NCBI GenBank assembly: GCA_032207245.1
Contig: CM063510.1
Location: 156,209,948 to 156,273,947, forward strand
Length of the DNA stretch: 64,000 bases
Source: Pardosa pseudoannulata
Lineage: Eukaryota > Arthropoda > Arachnida > Araneae > Lycosidae
Direction: 5' to 3'
Under the pieces are notes generated by a model that saw nothing but the letters and a program-made list of their open reading frames with translations, was not told where the DNA came from and made no database searches. Below are positions 14,388-25,422 of the stretch, piece by piece. The translations under genes and the position numbers were made by a program. Numbering within the stretch: position 1 is the first letter of the stretch; every line of letters starts with the position of its first letter.

Positions 14388-14570
14388 ATCGGCTTCGTAC
14401 ATTTACGCTCTGTACACCTACTATCTCCAACCCTGTAGAGAGAGAAGTCCTTTTCTGTACTATTAGCCGGAAAAAGACAAGGAAGGATAGTATTTGGCCG
14501 CCCCTTATAAATATTTGGTCACGCCCTACCATTACGGATTCTGAGGAGATTCATAGCTTAGCCCAATGCA
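14388..14570 (+). repeat. RepC-like fragment in a GC-richer patch
   Basis: 14388-14443 carries TTTACGCTCTGTACACCTACTA, matching the ACGCTCTACACATCTACTA of the copy at 15870. The following 120 bp (GGCCGCCCCTTATAAATATTTGGTCACGCCC) is GC-richer and unexplained, perhaps the body of the same element. It lies 100 bp beyond the large TA array. Confidence 0.45.
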
Positions 14571-15013
14571 TAAAAGGTTACTACTATGTTTATTCGACTG
14601 CACTATATAATTGACTGAGAATATTTTTTTAAGTGTAGATATTATATATTTAACTTTGTTAAAATGAATCTTACTAAAAAAAAAACTTGCATTCATAAAC
14701 TTCATTTTTTTTTCATTCTTATATGTAATTTCAACAATAATATCTAGTATTTCCTAAATTTTTGCTTAATTTCTTTACAACTGTTAATAATACTAATAAA
14801 TAAAGAGATAGTAAGTGCAATATGGTATCAAAATTATGCATCATTACTTACAATTTACCTGTTATTATAATTCTGTTTGGTTTTTTTATTATATAGCATT
14901 TGTGACTTTTCTTTATAGAATTCCTTTCGGAATGATTTAACATAATCCAAATGAGTATTTTTTTAAATAATAAAAATATGAAGATATATTCAATACCGAC
15001 ACCCTCAGTTATG
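14571..15013. other. AT-rich sequence, nothing recognised
   Basis: No gene or repeat supported. Confidence 0.45.
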
Positions 15014-15152
15014 TTGGAGTGCTACGGAATAACTACTATTTTTCTACAGGAAATCTAATGAGACCGGGATATGCTTAAAGCCAATTTCGAATGACTAAGA
15101 ACATTCATTCCTGCAGTTGGATTCGGATCCACGAATTCCGGTTCCCCACTAC
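15014..15152 (-). mobile_element. SINE-A, diverged 5'-truncated copy
   Basis: In reverse it matches the 3' two thirds of SINE-A: GGAGTGCTACGG, CTAATGAGACCGGGA, AAAGCCAATTTCGAATG, and the B-box region GGATTCGGATCC. The A-box end is missing or unrecognisable. Confidence 0.8.
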
Positions 15153-15864
15153 CATCTTTGGGAAAATCATTAACTAAAAAGCCTAGTGTAAGACCACAAT
15201 TATTCCTAGACTCGAAAAGAGAAGAAAAAGAAAGAAAGAAATTTCCTTACTAGATATTTCTATGTAACTCTCCTTTTCTTTAAAAATCTTCAGCTAGTCT
15301 ATTTTAACATTAGAACAGTGGTAGTTAAGGTCTACCTAAATTTATGAGGTGTGTCAAACTTACTCAGATTAATATGATTCTGCGTTGTTATTCAAAAATT
15401 ACACTGTATTTATTTGCAATGAATTCACTTTGAACATTAAATTATTATAACAATTCATAACAAAATAACATGCTATTACAATATAGAAAAATGTATATAC
15501 AGTTAAAAAATATATAGGCAACTTTAATGGAATTATTTAATTTATTACCATTAAAGGTTTCTTACACAGTTCAGGCGCAGTTTGGGTCTTATAAATTTTG
15601 TACATTTTCTACATTTCGGTATTTTACAATTGGAAGAAATATCTACAATTCTATTTTCACACTTGGAATCTTAGTAATGAACCATTTTTCGCATAGGCAC
15701 AGATTCTTTAATATTATATTTTCATAAATTTTTATGGGTATAAATTTAGTAAAAAGAAGAAATTTATTTAAAATTTATTAGTAACTTTTTGAAAAAGTTA
15801 GACACAAAATAGCTTTTGGGTCATAATGACCCATTCTGCAGTTCTAGTGTTAAATGTTAGTTAT
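15153..15864. other. AT-rich sequence, no supported gene
   Basis: A 66-codon forward frame (15527-15727) has no recognisable similarity. A purine-rich AAGAGAAGAAAAAGAAAGAAAG tract lies near 15220-15241. Confidence 0.45.
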
Positions 15865-15935
15865 TCCATTGGTCGCTTACGAGCATCCACGCTCTACACA
15901 TCTACTAGTCCCGGCCCAATATACAGATATATACA
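15865..15935 (+). repeat. RepC fragment followed by a short TA/CA tail
   Basis: Contains GCATCCACGCTCTACACATC and TAGTCCCGGCCC, directly followed by AATATACAGATATATACACA. It is the clearest forward copy of the unit seen reversed at 7589-7640; both frames read the same peptide-like TSPGPI string next to the repeat. Confidence 0.55.
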
Positions 15936-15959
15936 CATACATACATGCGTTATATTACG

Positions 15960-16339
15960 GTATTCACTCTCTCGTACTTTATTTCGAGATCTTTTAAATC
16001 TCTCTGGCCTCCTCGGCGCCACTGAGCCGGCGAAAGCCGCAGTCGGCGTTAAGTGGACTTTAAAAGAATTGGAACGGGAGCTTGACCCCTCGTGAGAAAT
16101 CTTTCGAATATTTGCCGCCTCCGCTCGATAATTATCCCAAGATTATGTCGGGAAAGAAGGAGACAAAACCACGTGTTGGATCGCGGAAATAAGCTGATAG
16201 CGTAAACATTGGTCTCAGCGGAAAAGAATTTTCTTAGGCCGATGACGGATCTCGTTTTAGAATGCTTCCAGTCCAGAAGATTCTTTACGATTGATTGTAT
16301 CTACATTCTGTATTACCTCATTTCAAAGACTTATTTTAA
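15960..16339. promoter_or_regulatory. CpG-rich unique island, possible enhancer or exon
   Basis: GC- and CpG-rich relative to flanks (CTCGGCGCCACTGAGCCGGC, CGCAGTCGGCGTT). Contains a CACGTG E-box at about 16171 and a TCGATAATTATC homeodomain-like site. An 89-codon forward frame (15826-16095) crosses it, starts inside RepC and matches no known protein. Its composition suggests conserved non-coding DNA or a UTR, but this is unproven. Confidence 0.35.
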
Positions 16340-17075
16340 GGAAGGAGAGGGGAAGGGTCTGGGGGGTGGGTCTTAACCCTCCCCGCAATATATTCAATGC
16401 ATGCATTACATGATTTTTTAAACTTATTACAATTAGTGTACATCATTTGTTTACCTTTGAAGTGTTTGAATGTTTCTTAAATAAAAAACCCCACTTTTCT
16501 TGCATTAAAATTGGTCGCAAGAGGTTAAGAAATTTTGGTACATATAGAACTTTCAGTGATTGTAGACATAAATATAAATGGGGATAAAAGTTTTAACTAG
16601 CTGGCTTTAAAAGCTAGAAGAATTAATTTAATTCTATAAAAAAGCAGTTTATAAATGACTCATAAAGCCACATTGTTTTCTAATTTTTTTTGTCATACAT
16701 AGTATGTCACTTTGTATAAGAAAAATAAATGTATATGTTCTAGTTTTCTTAGTTATTCAGAAAATTTATTTAGTTTAGTTTCGTCTGGTAGATACTGGAG
16801 CGTCAATTTAATGGGCTCCAGTATTTACCATGTAAATTTTAACATAAAATTTTATCCTGCTAAAAACTTAGCATAAATTAAAAGAAGGTTTCAAATTTAT
16901 TTTTCAGGATACAAGGAAATTGATAATAGTATTGTTGATCCGTTTTAGGACGTATTTATGTATGTATGCAAATTATGAATGTTAGTTATGTATGTGTGTG
17001 TAATGCAATTTTTAAAGAGATTGAGAGATCTTCGTATTTTGTATTAAGATTCTGGATCCTCCCTAAAAAATACTA
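16340..17075 (+). repeat. RepB copy 2
   Basis: Same order of blocks as copy 1: CCCGCAATATATTCAATG, TTACATGATTTTTTAAACTTATTAC, GGTCGCAAGAGGTTAAG, GGATAAAAGTTTTAACTAGCTGGC, a TTTGTCATACATAGTATGTCA block, and GGTAGATACTGGAGCGTCAATTTAATGGG, then TTTATGTATGTATGCAAATTATG. No coding frame. Confidence 0.75.
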
Positions 17076-17880
17076 GTTATTTCATTCACAATTTTTTGAA
17101 GAAAAAATGGAGAAATTTTTATTTTGTGTATAACACTCGCTTTAAATTTGGCATACAAGTGACTTTATAGACTGCGATCTAATTGCTAGGAGGACCCAGT
17201 AAAATAAGCTCCATCCTGCTAGTGTTATTCTAAAGATGATTTTATTTTTAACTATGTGCTTCATTTGTTATCAGTCTGAGGTCATTGGAATGGTTTCTGC
17301 AAATGTTAAACAACAGTAAGCTTTGAAATGGAAGACCTAGTACAGCCCTGTCTTTTTATGAAATGTTATGCGAGGAATTATTTTCTTTATTTCACTCCTT
17401 TTTGTAAAAAAAAGTAATTTACTTAGAAAACTGTTCTTTTTATAAAAAAAGTATTTTATGAAACATGCGAAAAAGGTTGAGAAGAGGTGTAGTTATACTG
17501 TAGTATTTAAGTTGCAAGTAGTCAAAACATGCAACAGAAAATAGACCCCTCACTTCAAGTCTGCGTTCAAAATATTTAATGCTACTAGCCTGTTGCATAA
17601 AATAAGTTCTATAGGAATACAATATGGATGCAACAATACTTCTATATGGTAATATTTTTACCTTATTATTTCAACCCTTAAATATCTGCTTTTTTTTTCA
17701 TAAGTTCATCGAGCAATACGGTAAGCAGTAAAAGTTGTTCTGATATAACGTGCACCTCTAGTTTTAGTCGTAAACTTTTGAAAACAATTCACGCTCTATA
17801 CTAGTAAATGCGGTACTTCACAAACATATATACACATATCCTAAAAGTGTACATGTTTCTTAGGGCATCTGTTATACACA
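17076..17880. other. AT-rich sequence, nothing recognised
   Basis: No gene supported. The 60-codon reverse frame (17440-17622) looks like a chance frame. Confidence 0.45.
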
Positions 17881-17955
17881 TACATGTATATATACATATA
17901 TATATAGGACCGGGTGTGTGAGCTGAGTGTACATGGACGCAGCTGGCCGAATTTA
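17881..17955 (-). repeat. Probable RepC fragment next to a TA run
   Basis: TATATATATAGGACCGGGTG runs into GTACATGGACGCAGC. This parallels the copy at 7589 (TA array, GGTCCAGGG, then ACGTGCATGCACGC). More diverged than the other copies, so the assignment is tentative. Confidence 0.35.
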
Positions 17956-19104
17956 CTAGACGGCTATTAAACTAAGCAGACCCAATATTCATTTATTTAT
18001 TTATTTATTTTAGAAAAAGGTTTTTACTAAAAATATTTAGTAGTAAAAACTACTTTTTGTCAGCTTTTGGTGTCTAGGAATAATCAGTTTTCAATGACTA
18101 CCTCTTCACTTATATTGTTGTTTAAAAAGAGATTAATTTGTAGTATATTGAGTCACTAAGTCATTAAAGCAATTATACTTAAAAAAATTCAGAAAATACA
18201 AAAAAGTATTTGTATTTTAAACAGATGTAGCATTAATCTATTCGAGGAAAAATGTAAGTACAACTTTGGTATCAAACTCGTACTGTCTGTCTGTCTATCT
18301 TTAGATAGTATGATCAACAATTGAAAAGAAATCATGTAAAATTTAGAATTATAAAGATATTATTATTAATCGGAAAAATAAGAAAGCAAAAATGAATGTA
18401 GTTTAAGGTTGTTTCTATTGATAATCCAAGGTTATGAGAGCTGAATTTACTAATTTATGATATATTTTATTGACAACGGGCAGAAAATAGCATTTTGACT
18501 TAAAGCCGGCTTTTTCTCCAGGATATAGACTTAACTGAAAAAAACACTTTACAGATATAGAGAAGTCGAGAGAGTATGAAGCATGTTTTTATTTAAATAC
18601 CGATAGTATTGTAAAAAGGAAAATATTTTCGCTAAATGGGAAACACCAGATTGGTAAAAACCAATCTCGTTTCTTTCTTTTTTTTTGTTCGAAGAGAACA
18701 CAAAAGAACAGGTCATACAAAACTACGAACATTTATTAATCGAGCAAACTTTTACTGTGATAAAAAAACTGCAAAGTAAAATAATAATAAATGAATAAAT
18801 AAATGAAAAAATGAAAAAAAATAAAAAAGGGATATTTCTTTCTATAGTCCTTTCTTTAAATTGTGCAAATAAAGAAAACTGCTAAAAAGCTGGATAGACT
18901 ATCATAACCATATTGAAACTGTTAAGATTCAAGGCAGTCTCTCAAATATATGAACATCTGAAAAAACTCTACATAATTTTCCTCAATTAGGGGTTAGTTG
19001 CATTATATTATTATTATTATTACTATTATTTGCAATGAAAGGACACTTACTTCTTATAGAATTTGCCACTATCCAACCGCATATATTAGTCGACCATTTT
19101 GTTA
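17956..19104. other. AT-rich sequence with short (TTTA)n and (TTA)n tracts
   Basis: Contains (ATTT)n at 17990-18013, a TCTGTCTGTCTATCT tract near 18285 and (TTA)n at 19004-19031. No gene or RNA supported. Confidence 0.5.
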
Positions 19105-19388
19105 TGGGAGTGCCATAAAGGCGGCCAACATTACTTACTTCCTGGGACAAAGCTAACAAACTATGTGTTCCTCATGATTTAGAAGCAGGGACCTAGTAGA
19201 AGACCCCCTAAGATTGGTCTGCTACCTCTATATCGTTTGAACTTTGAGGACATTGCGACCATGAACCTTTTTTTACATTCCCATAAATGAACGCATCGGA
19301 TCTTTAGACGGCTCAAGCCTCAATCTCGCAACCTTGTGGTTGTGAGATCGATGCTCTTTTTGAACTGAGCTATCGTGGCTCCCAACAT
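19105..19388 (-). mobile_element. SINE-B, a second tRNA-like SINE family
   Basis: In reverse it starts GGGAGCCACGATAGCTCAGT, with an A-box-like TAGCTCAGTTC and a weak B-box-like GGTTGCGAGATTGAGG. It then runs through ATGGTCGCAATGTC and TTCTAAATCATGAGG. The body matches 57398-57672 (ATGGTCGCAATGTC, CCTGTTTCTAAATGACGA). It ends exactly where the target duplication of the adjacent hAT-like element begins. Confidence 0.65.
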
Positions 19389-20045
19389 GTTAATCACAAG
19401 GCCGTAGAAAGGGGGGGATTTAGGGGACCGGTACCCCTCCGAAATTCAAAAAAAGAACTTTTCATGGAAAGAAAGTGAACCATGTGTGTAGTTGTGTCAT
19501 CTGACTAGCTGTGCATAGACAATAGTGTGTTTAGTGACTTTCAGTTAAAAAAGAAGGTGCAAATTGTATTCGACAAAAAAAAACAGATTGACTAATACTC
19601 TTAGCAATTCATCACAATACTGATGCACAATCAGAAGAAATTGGAATTTTTTTTAAAAAATCTCGAAGGCTGGCATATTTTATAATATACAGATAAAACA
19701 TTTGAACATATTCCTTTTCTTTCAAAATTATTCTTTTTGTTTGGTTATACTTTTGTTTTAAAATTTAGAATTTAATACCATGTACAGTTTTTATCTTTTT
19801 AATATTAATTTTACTATTCAAGTAATTGGCAGTTACTACATTAATTATTCTAGGCTTTAAATTTGTTCATTATATCCTTTTTTAATCATTTTGATATTTT
19901 AAACCACATTGTATTATGACACTTATTAGGGGTATGCTTACATAAGAAAACCTGTCGTTTTACTGAAGTATTATTCACAAAAAACAATATCTTTCCCGTT
20001 GGGCCTCCTCCGAATATAATTTCTGGCTACCGCTCTGGTTAATCA
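19389..20045. mobile_element. hAT-like non-autonomous DNA transposon, 641 bp, with 8 bp target duplication
   Basis: The element spans 19397-20037 and is flanked by perfect 8 bp direct repeats GTTAATCA (19389-19396 and 20038-20045). The ends CAAGGCCGTAG and, reversed, CAGAGCGGTAG match at 8 of 11 positions and resemble the CAGGGGCGTAG-type ends known from hAT elements. GC-rich subterminal zones (GGGGACCGGTACCCC on the left, GGGCCTCCTCC on the right) enclose an AT-rich interior with no transposase. The superfamily follows from the 8 bp duplication plus end sequence, which is family knowledge. The exact family is unknown. Confidence 0.75.
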
Positions 20046-20323
20046 TCACGTCTCCTTTCAGAAATGTGCTCAAAAATCGAACGCTGTAGATATTATTCAC
20101 AATCTTATTTCATGTTTTTCAGTAAGCATATACAAATATTTCGTTCTTATTGTCAACTATTCAGACACTTCTGCGAACAGAAGATATTAGCACTTGTACA
20201 TTTTTACTGGACACTTCTGTTACTAGCACAGCCATGAACAGAACATTTGAACAGAGATAGTACCAAATTTTAGCCACACAAACAAAACTTTGTTACCTAA
20301 AAGCTAATATAATTGAATGTTCC
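20046..20323. other. AT-rich sequence, nothing recognised
   Basis: No feature supported. Confidence 0.4.
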
Positions 20324-20560
20324 TTAAGCTTGGTTAATACTTGCATATTCGATTCCTCTCGCTTGATGTGAAACAATGGGGAAAAAAATCTCTCTATCGG
20401 CTCGCATTTAAAGAATTCATTAAGAAAATTATGCAACATGATAAAACGGGAAGTCTCCTTTTTTTATTTTGTGTCTTTGAAATGTTTTTATTTGTGTTTA
20501 AAAAAAAGATACCAAAATATCTCGTTAATAATTTAAATATATTTTTCTCAATTTTCAATC
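20324..20560 (+). mobile_element. TTAA-MITE copy A, left part
   Basis: Begins at TTAA (20324-20327), then the diverged inverted repeat GCTTGGTTAATACTTGCATA, then GATTCCTCTCGC, GGCTCGCATTTAAAGAATT and ACCAAAATATCTCGTTAATAATTTAAATATATTTTTCTC. These are the blocks of copies B, C and E. The right end is not nearby. The 119- and 91-codon frames over 20341-20700 are chance frames in this element. Confidence 0.7.
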
Positions 20561-21164
20561 CTTTGCCTGTCGCGTACATGACATATGATATACAATGTAA
20601 TGCTTTATACTTTTGTATATCCCATGTGATACACTGTGAACTATATCTGATATACAAACTTTTATACATTTTATGTCATTGTGTATCGCATGTGGTATAA
20701 AAGCGTATAAAGCATTAGATGTCTATATACTATGTGATATATAGGACAGGCGAAGGGTGAAAAAGGGGAAGGATAGCGTTTTAGAGAATTTGCTGTTATA
20801 TTACTTTGTACAATTTGTATAAAGAATTTCTAACATGCAAGAAAGCAAGAGTGTTCATATATGTTAACACATAGTATGCGGGACACGTACTAGTACGTTT
20901 TCTGACGATTGATACTTGAGCGAGGGTCACGTGCTAGTACGGGTTAGTGTAACAACATGGTTTGTTTGTGGGTACAAATATAATGGTATATACAGGAAAA
21001 CGAAGCCGAAATTTCTTTTCTACTACATAGAATCTAGAAAATTTAAACAAATAAAAACTAGTTTTTACATCAGTCGATGCGGAACTACAGAACGGGAAGG
21101 GTGATTAAAAAAAATCAATTTAGATTTAAAAATTACTTTTTATTTATCCTTCCAAAAATGATAT
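20561..21164. other. Unassigned sequence with paired near-palindromes
   Basis: Contains the perfect palindrome ACGTACTAGTACGT (20885-20898) and a near copy ACGTGCTAGTACGG (20929-20942), starts 44 bp apart. A 62-codon frame over 20916-21104 is not recognisable. A role as paired binding sites is only a possibility. Confidence 0.4.
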
Positions 21165-21195
<31 letters not shown>

Positions 21196-21222
21196 GTATA
21201 TATATATGTATATATATATATG

Positions 21223-21318
<96 letters not shown>

Positions 21319-21352
21319 GTATATATATATATGTATATATATATATGTGTTT
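21165..21352. repeat. TA/TGTA microsatellite
   Basis: TA repeats with TGTA interruptions; the associated frames are repeat translations. Confidence 0.97.
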
Positions 21353-21544
21353 ATTTATTAGTCTATTTATATATTTGTTTATATATTTCAATATAAAATG
21401 TGAAAAGTTGGTTAAAAATGAAATAATTTTCGATCTCTTGAGATTTAACTGAATAACTAAATTGACGAGGAAAACGCCCGCTCCCGGTACAATTCCGCTG
21501 CGAAATGTACCCGCACACAATGTGTGAACATGGGGAGAAAGGAA

Positions 21545-21579
21545 ACCAATAGGGCAGGTACAGACCCACCTTAAGGGTT
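21545..21579 (+). mobile_element. TTAA-MITE right terminal repeat
   Basis: GGGCAGGTACAGACCCACC is followed by TTAA, matching the right end of copies B and C. It may be the right end of copy A separated by later insertions, or of an independent element. The GC-richer DNA just upstream (21460-21545) could be its interior. Confidence 0.6.
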
Positions 21580-22100
21580 CATATGTAACTGCAGTCTATG
21601 TCGGATATATTTGATTAAACAATTTAAAGCTGACTCCAGACATCCGAGGGATATCTGGTGGTATTCAGTTTAAAATTACTTTCATATAGCAATGAATCCC
21701 AATCTATCGCAAATAAGACACAAATTAAAAGAAAAATTAAAAGCAGATATCTGTTTTGGAGCTATGAATGAACTGTATTGTCATCAAAAGTGAGTTCAGT
21801 AGCGAAGAGATTTAGCCGCATTATAGCCATATGTCCAAAAACACCAAAAATAAACATAAAAAAATGTGAAAAATGTGAGATAATGGGTGGACTGGTAAAC
21901 ATAAACTGCCCAAATGGTGATCAGGGAAGTCAATTTTGCGAGAACAGGAACAGTGTACGAGAAAAACGATAAAGTGGCCAACGTGACGTACATTTTAATA
22001 ACTTTAATGCTGTCATCGTAAAGTTGAGTAAATGTGTTATTTTCTTTAAATTTAAGTCGTTTATTTAAGATCAAACAAATAAATTCTCCATCCCCAAAAC
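21580..22100. other. AT-rich sequence, no supported gene
   Basis: A 64-codon forward frame (21778-21972) and a 123-codon reverse frame (21796-22167) overlap here. The start of the reverse frame is antisense SINE-A. Neither looks like a known protein. Confidence 0.45.
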
Positions 22101-22267
22101 GCTGAACGATGGCCGAATGGTTAGGGTGCTGGCCTTCAGAACCGGAGTTCGTGGGTTCGAATTCCACTACGGCATGAATGTTCGTAGCCGTTCGGAATCG
22201 GCTTTAAGGAGTATGTCCCGGTCTCCTTACCCTTCGTGTTGCAAAAAGTAGACTGTAGCGCTCCAAA
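22101..22267 (+). mobile_element. SINE-A, near full length
   Basis: tRNA-derived head with an A box TGGCCGAATGG and a B box GGTTCGAATTC. Then the body GTTCGTAGCCGTTCGGAATC and GGCTTTAAG.AGTA, GTCCCGGTCTCCTTA, CGTGTTGCAAAAAGTAGAC and a short CTCCAAA tail. No clear target duplication. Confidence 0.93.
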
Positions 22268-22560
22268 TTGATTCATCATAAGTATTCTGCTTCTTTTAGA
22301 AAAATATTTTTAGAAATATTTTATAACTCTTTAGCTTTGAAAATATTATTTTAATTCAGTTATTTAAAGTAGAATATTTAAAAATTAAATAAATGTGCAA
22401 CAAATGGAAAAATGTAATACACGAAAGATAACTTTTAAAATACGTTTTTTAGAAAAAAAAATCTTTTTTTTTTATTAAATTAAAATATCTGGTTTTTTTT
22501 TTGTTTTTTTTTTGTTTTGTTTTCTTTAAAGCCTAAAACTGCAAAAATGTTTAGCAATAA

Positions 22561-22982
22561 GATGGGTATGTGCTTGTCATATTGGATTCCTCTCGCCCAA
22601 TGTTAATCCATGAGAAAAATAAAATTCCATCTCACCGGATTGCATTTAAAGAATTATTTTTAAAAATTGCATCAAGTGATAGAACAGCAATTTTTCTAGG
22701 ATGCTATATTTTCCTTTTTAAAAATGTATTGAAAAAGAAATATATTTATTTTTAAAATTATTTAAGAAAAACTTCGATATATTGTTATTCAAAAGCGAAT
22801 ATGAACATTTAAGAAACGTAAATTAAAAAAAAGAACGAAAAGAAAGGTATCATCATAAAGAATTTACTACTCTTTCACGTGGTATAATTTTTAAAATAAT
22901 TCTTTAAATGGGAGCCGGTTAGAGGGTTTTTATTTTTACCATAGCTGCAAGAGGAATTCAGTATGGCAGGTACAGACCCAAC
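22561..22982 (+). mobile_element. TTAA-MITE copy B, complete, ~422 bp
   Basis: The left end GATGGGTATGTGCTTGTCAT is an imperfect inverted copy of the right end ATGGCAGGTACAGACCCAAC. TTAA flanks the right end (22983-22986) and a decayed ATAA the left (22557-22560). The interior carries GATTCCTCTCGCCCAATGTT, CTCACCGGATTGCATTTAAAG, GATAGAACAGC and TCTAGGATG, shared with the other copies. No transposase. A TTAA target is typical of piggyBac and Kolobok groups; I cannot choose between them. Confidence 0.8.
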
Positions 22983-22986
22983 TTAA

Positions 22987-23389
22987 AAATCCGTAAAATA
23001 GTTAAGTAATTAAAAATTTAAAAAAAATAATAAATAGTATACTTTTATAATATAAAATATAATTCTAGTATTAATGTAATGTTCACAGAATAAGTAAGAT
23101 AATTGGCTCCTACTTGATAAAAATTTAGTGTCTAATTTCCAAATTTTCAAAGGTTATTTACGGGTAAGTGAATGCCTATTTTTTTAATTACGTGTCGATA
23201 ATATGTTTTTTAAAAATGTACTTCTTTACATAACAAAACTAAACAATTTTTTAAAGCTGGAACCGTATTAAATATCTTCGAAAAATTGCTTTAAACAGAT
23301 CAGAATGTTTTATTTTATATAGAATCAAAAATTGGTGGTTATAATAAAGATTTTTAATCTCTAAAGGTATTATGTCCTCTTAAAACCTT
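22987..23389. other. AT-rich sequence, nothing recognised
   Basis: No feature supported. Confidence 0.45.
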
Positions 23390-23890
23390 TTTTACTTCTT
23401 GTGATAATTCCCGTCGCGAAAGTAACTGTCTTTTGGTCGGAGCGAAAGTGAGAGTAAAACAGAATATTTGTTCGCAATCGAAATATTTTGTAGGCGCGTA
23501 AGTATTATTTCGAGATAATGAAGCTTCGGTTTTATTCCTAATGAGAGGTTAGAATCCCCTTTTTCGATGTTTGACTCCAAAGATAAGAGTGAGACGCTCA
23601 TCAGCGAACGATTACTTATCGATGGGAGAGCTGACGATAAAATATTCGACATAAAGACATTATTCGCGAATAATCGGATTCGCCTCCTTCTTCCAAGACG
23701 CGAATTGCCTTTTCTTTTCCTTAATAGTTTCCTTTCAGCGTCGAATTCTTCATTTCCATTCCAAAAGAATTTGACGGCGCGCTCCGGGACTGCGGAAACA
23801 GAACAGCGCCGCTACCCAGCGATTCCTCCAAACAAATTATCACCCTCAAAAATTGGAACAAGTTGTCGAACGGTCTTTTTCTCCAAAGTT
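23390..23890. promoter_or_regulatory. CpG-rich unique island, possible enhancer or promoter
   Basis: CpG-dense compared with flanks (GGCGCGCTCCGGGAC, AGCGCCGCTACCC, CGTCGCGAAAG). Includes AAAGATAAGAG (GATA-type) and ACTTATCGATGG. Frames of 86-110 codons are open on both strands but match no known protein. A conserved regulatory element or untranslated exon is the likeliest reading. Confidence 0.35.
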
Positions 23891-23897
23891 GTATGTT

Positions 23898-23916
23898 AAT
23901 ACACACGCACACACAC

Positions 23917-23986
<70 letters not shown>

Positions 23987-23990
23987 CACA
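23898..23990. repeat. (AC)n(AT)n microsatellite
   Basis: A CACACGCACACACACA start, about 55 bp of TA, then ATACACACA. Confidence 0.97.
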
Positions 23991-24245
23991 CAAAAACCGG
24001 AATGAATAAGAAAATAAGGTAATTCACCAATTAGGTGACTGGATGTAATTGAGAGAGACTTGAAGACAGATTGGTGTAAAGAACTGCAACTTTTTCTTCT
24101 CAACTAGGATGTCTAAAACAATACAACTTCTACTTCAAGCGAGAAAAAGGTTTTGATTGGTGTTGTAAGTAATGACAAAATTGGTAAATTTCAAAGAAAT
24201 TAACAGTATGAATGCCCCAGCAGATGAATACTTATCATGCCAAAT

Positions 24246-24446
24246 TCCAATTAATTCAGCCGAACGATGGCCGAATGGTTAGGGTGCTGGCCTTCGGAAC
24301 CGGAGTTCGTGGGTTTGAATCCCACTATAGCATGGATGCTCGTAGTCGTTCGGAATTGGCTTTAAGCAGTAGGTCCCGGTCTCATTACCCCTCGTGTTGC
24401 AAAAAGTAGACCGTAGCTCTTCGAAACCAAAAATCCAATTAATTCA
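24246..24446 (+). mobile_element. SINE-A with a perfect 13 bp target duplication
   Basis: The SINE body is 24259-24433, flanked by TCCAATTAATTCA at 24246-24258 and 24434-24446. A box TGGCCGAATGG and B box GGTTTGAATCC are followed by the SINE-A body and a GAAACCAAAAA tail. The flanking duplication shows insertion by target-primed reverse transcription. Confidence 0.96.
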
Positions 24447-25019
24447 AGTGCATGAATTAAAGAATGTAGCAATTCCACCATCACCATAATAGTTTCATGT
24501 CGCTCTATCCAACTTGTAGGAGATAATTTTTTTAACTCTTCTTTCCTAGAAAATCTCACAATTCTAATATGCTATGCTTCAAGATACTATCCCTTTTATA
24601 GGAGTATTCATGAATACATAGCATTTTTCAGTGATTCCGACGAAATATTTCAAGATAATGTTCTTATTGTAGTATTAGGTTATTTCTATACATAAAAAAT
24701 AGGAAGACAAATTTTAAAATTTCTTTTCTCCCCTTCTTTTTTCAGTTTAAAAATCTTGGGGGGTGCATGTGTCCCTTTGACCCCCCTCCATTTTGTACAT
24801 CTCTGTTTTGGACACTATCCAATAAATACCGTGTGAATCCAAATCTTTTTAAAAGATTAATATTAACATGAAACTGTAAAAAACCCAAAATGTGTTACTT
24901 TATTCATCATAATTAAGTTGAAAGAAAAAATACATGAATATTATTAGTCGAAATAATCCTTAGATTTGAATTCTGCAATTTTTTTTCATTTAATTGTCTA
25001 GGATATTTATTATTGTTAA
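24447..25019. other. AT-rich sequence with a GC-rich repeat scar
   Basis: GGGGGGTGCATGTGTCCC and GACCCCCCTCC near 24757-24788 resemble the end of a DNA transposon, but no partner end was found. No gene supported. Confidence 0.4.
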
Positions 25020-25253
25020 TATTGTAAATTAGTTTCTTTATGAAATTATTGTTTCTATTTTATTATATAAATACATAAATACTTTCCGTATTTCCTTCTA
25101 ATATTGCTTTCTAGAATACTTATTGTGTTTTGATTTTATCACACATTTATCCGTAAAATATAATGTATATTGCCTTCATGTTTTCTTATATTTCACTGTA
25201 CTATGCTTATATTAGCTCTCTTTTTATTTTATCAAATTAATCCATAATGAAAA

Positions 25254-25422
25254 TACGAATGACGGCCAAATTGATAGGTCCAATGTTTTTGCATACCATA
25301 GTTCATGGGTTCAAATCTTACAATCATATGGATGTTCATGGCCGTTTCGAATCGACTTTAAGATGTAGGTCCGGTCTCGTTAAGCCTCTTGTAGCAACAA
25401 AGGAACCAGAAAACGCTCAAAT
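25254..25422 (+). mobile_element. SINE-A, strongly diverged, inside the satellite
   Basis: Recognisable blocks: GACGGCCAAATTGATAGG (A box), GGGTTCAAATCTTAC (B box), ATGGATGTTCATGGCCGTTTC, GACTTTAAGATGTAGGTCCG and CTCTTGTAGCAACAAAGGA. Divergence implies an old insertion. Confidence 0.85.

Noticed and set aside
20341..20700. 119-codon forward frame with hydrophobic stretches
   Set aside because: It lies on TTAA-MITE copy A; hydrophobic Phe/Leu/Tyr content is expected from AT-rich codons, and other copies do not keep the frame.
21796..22167. 123-codon reverse frame starting MEFEPTNSGSEGQHPN
   Set aside because: The start is antisense SINE-A; the same peptide pattern appears at the SINE copy at 59044. 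It continues into AT-rich DNA without a recognisable domain.
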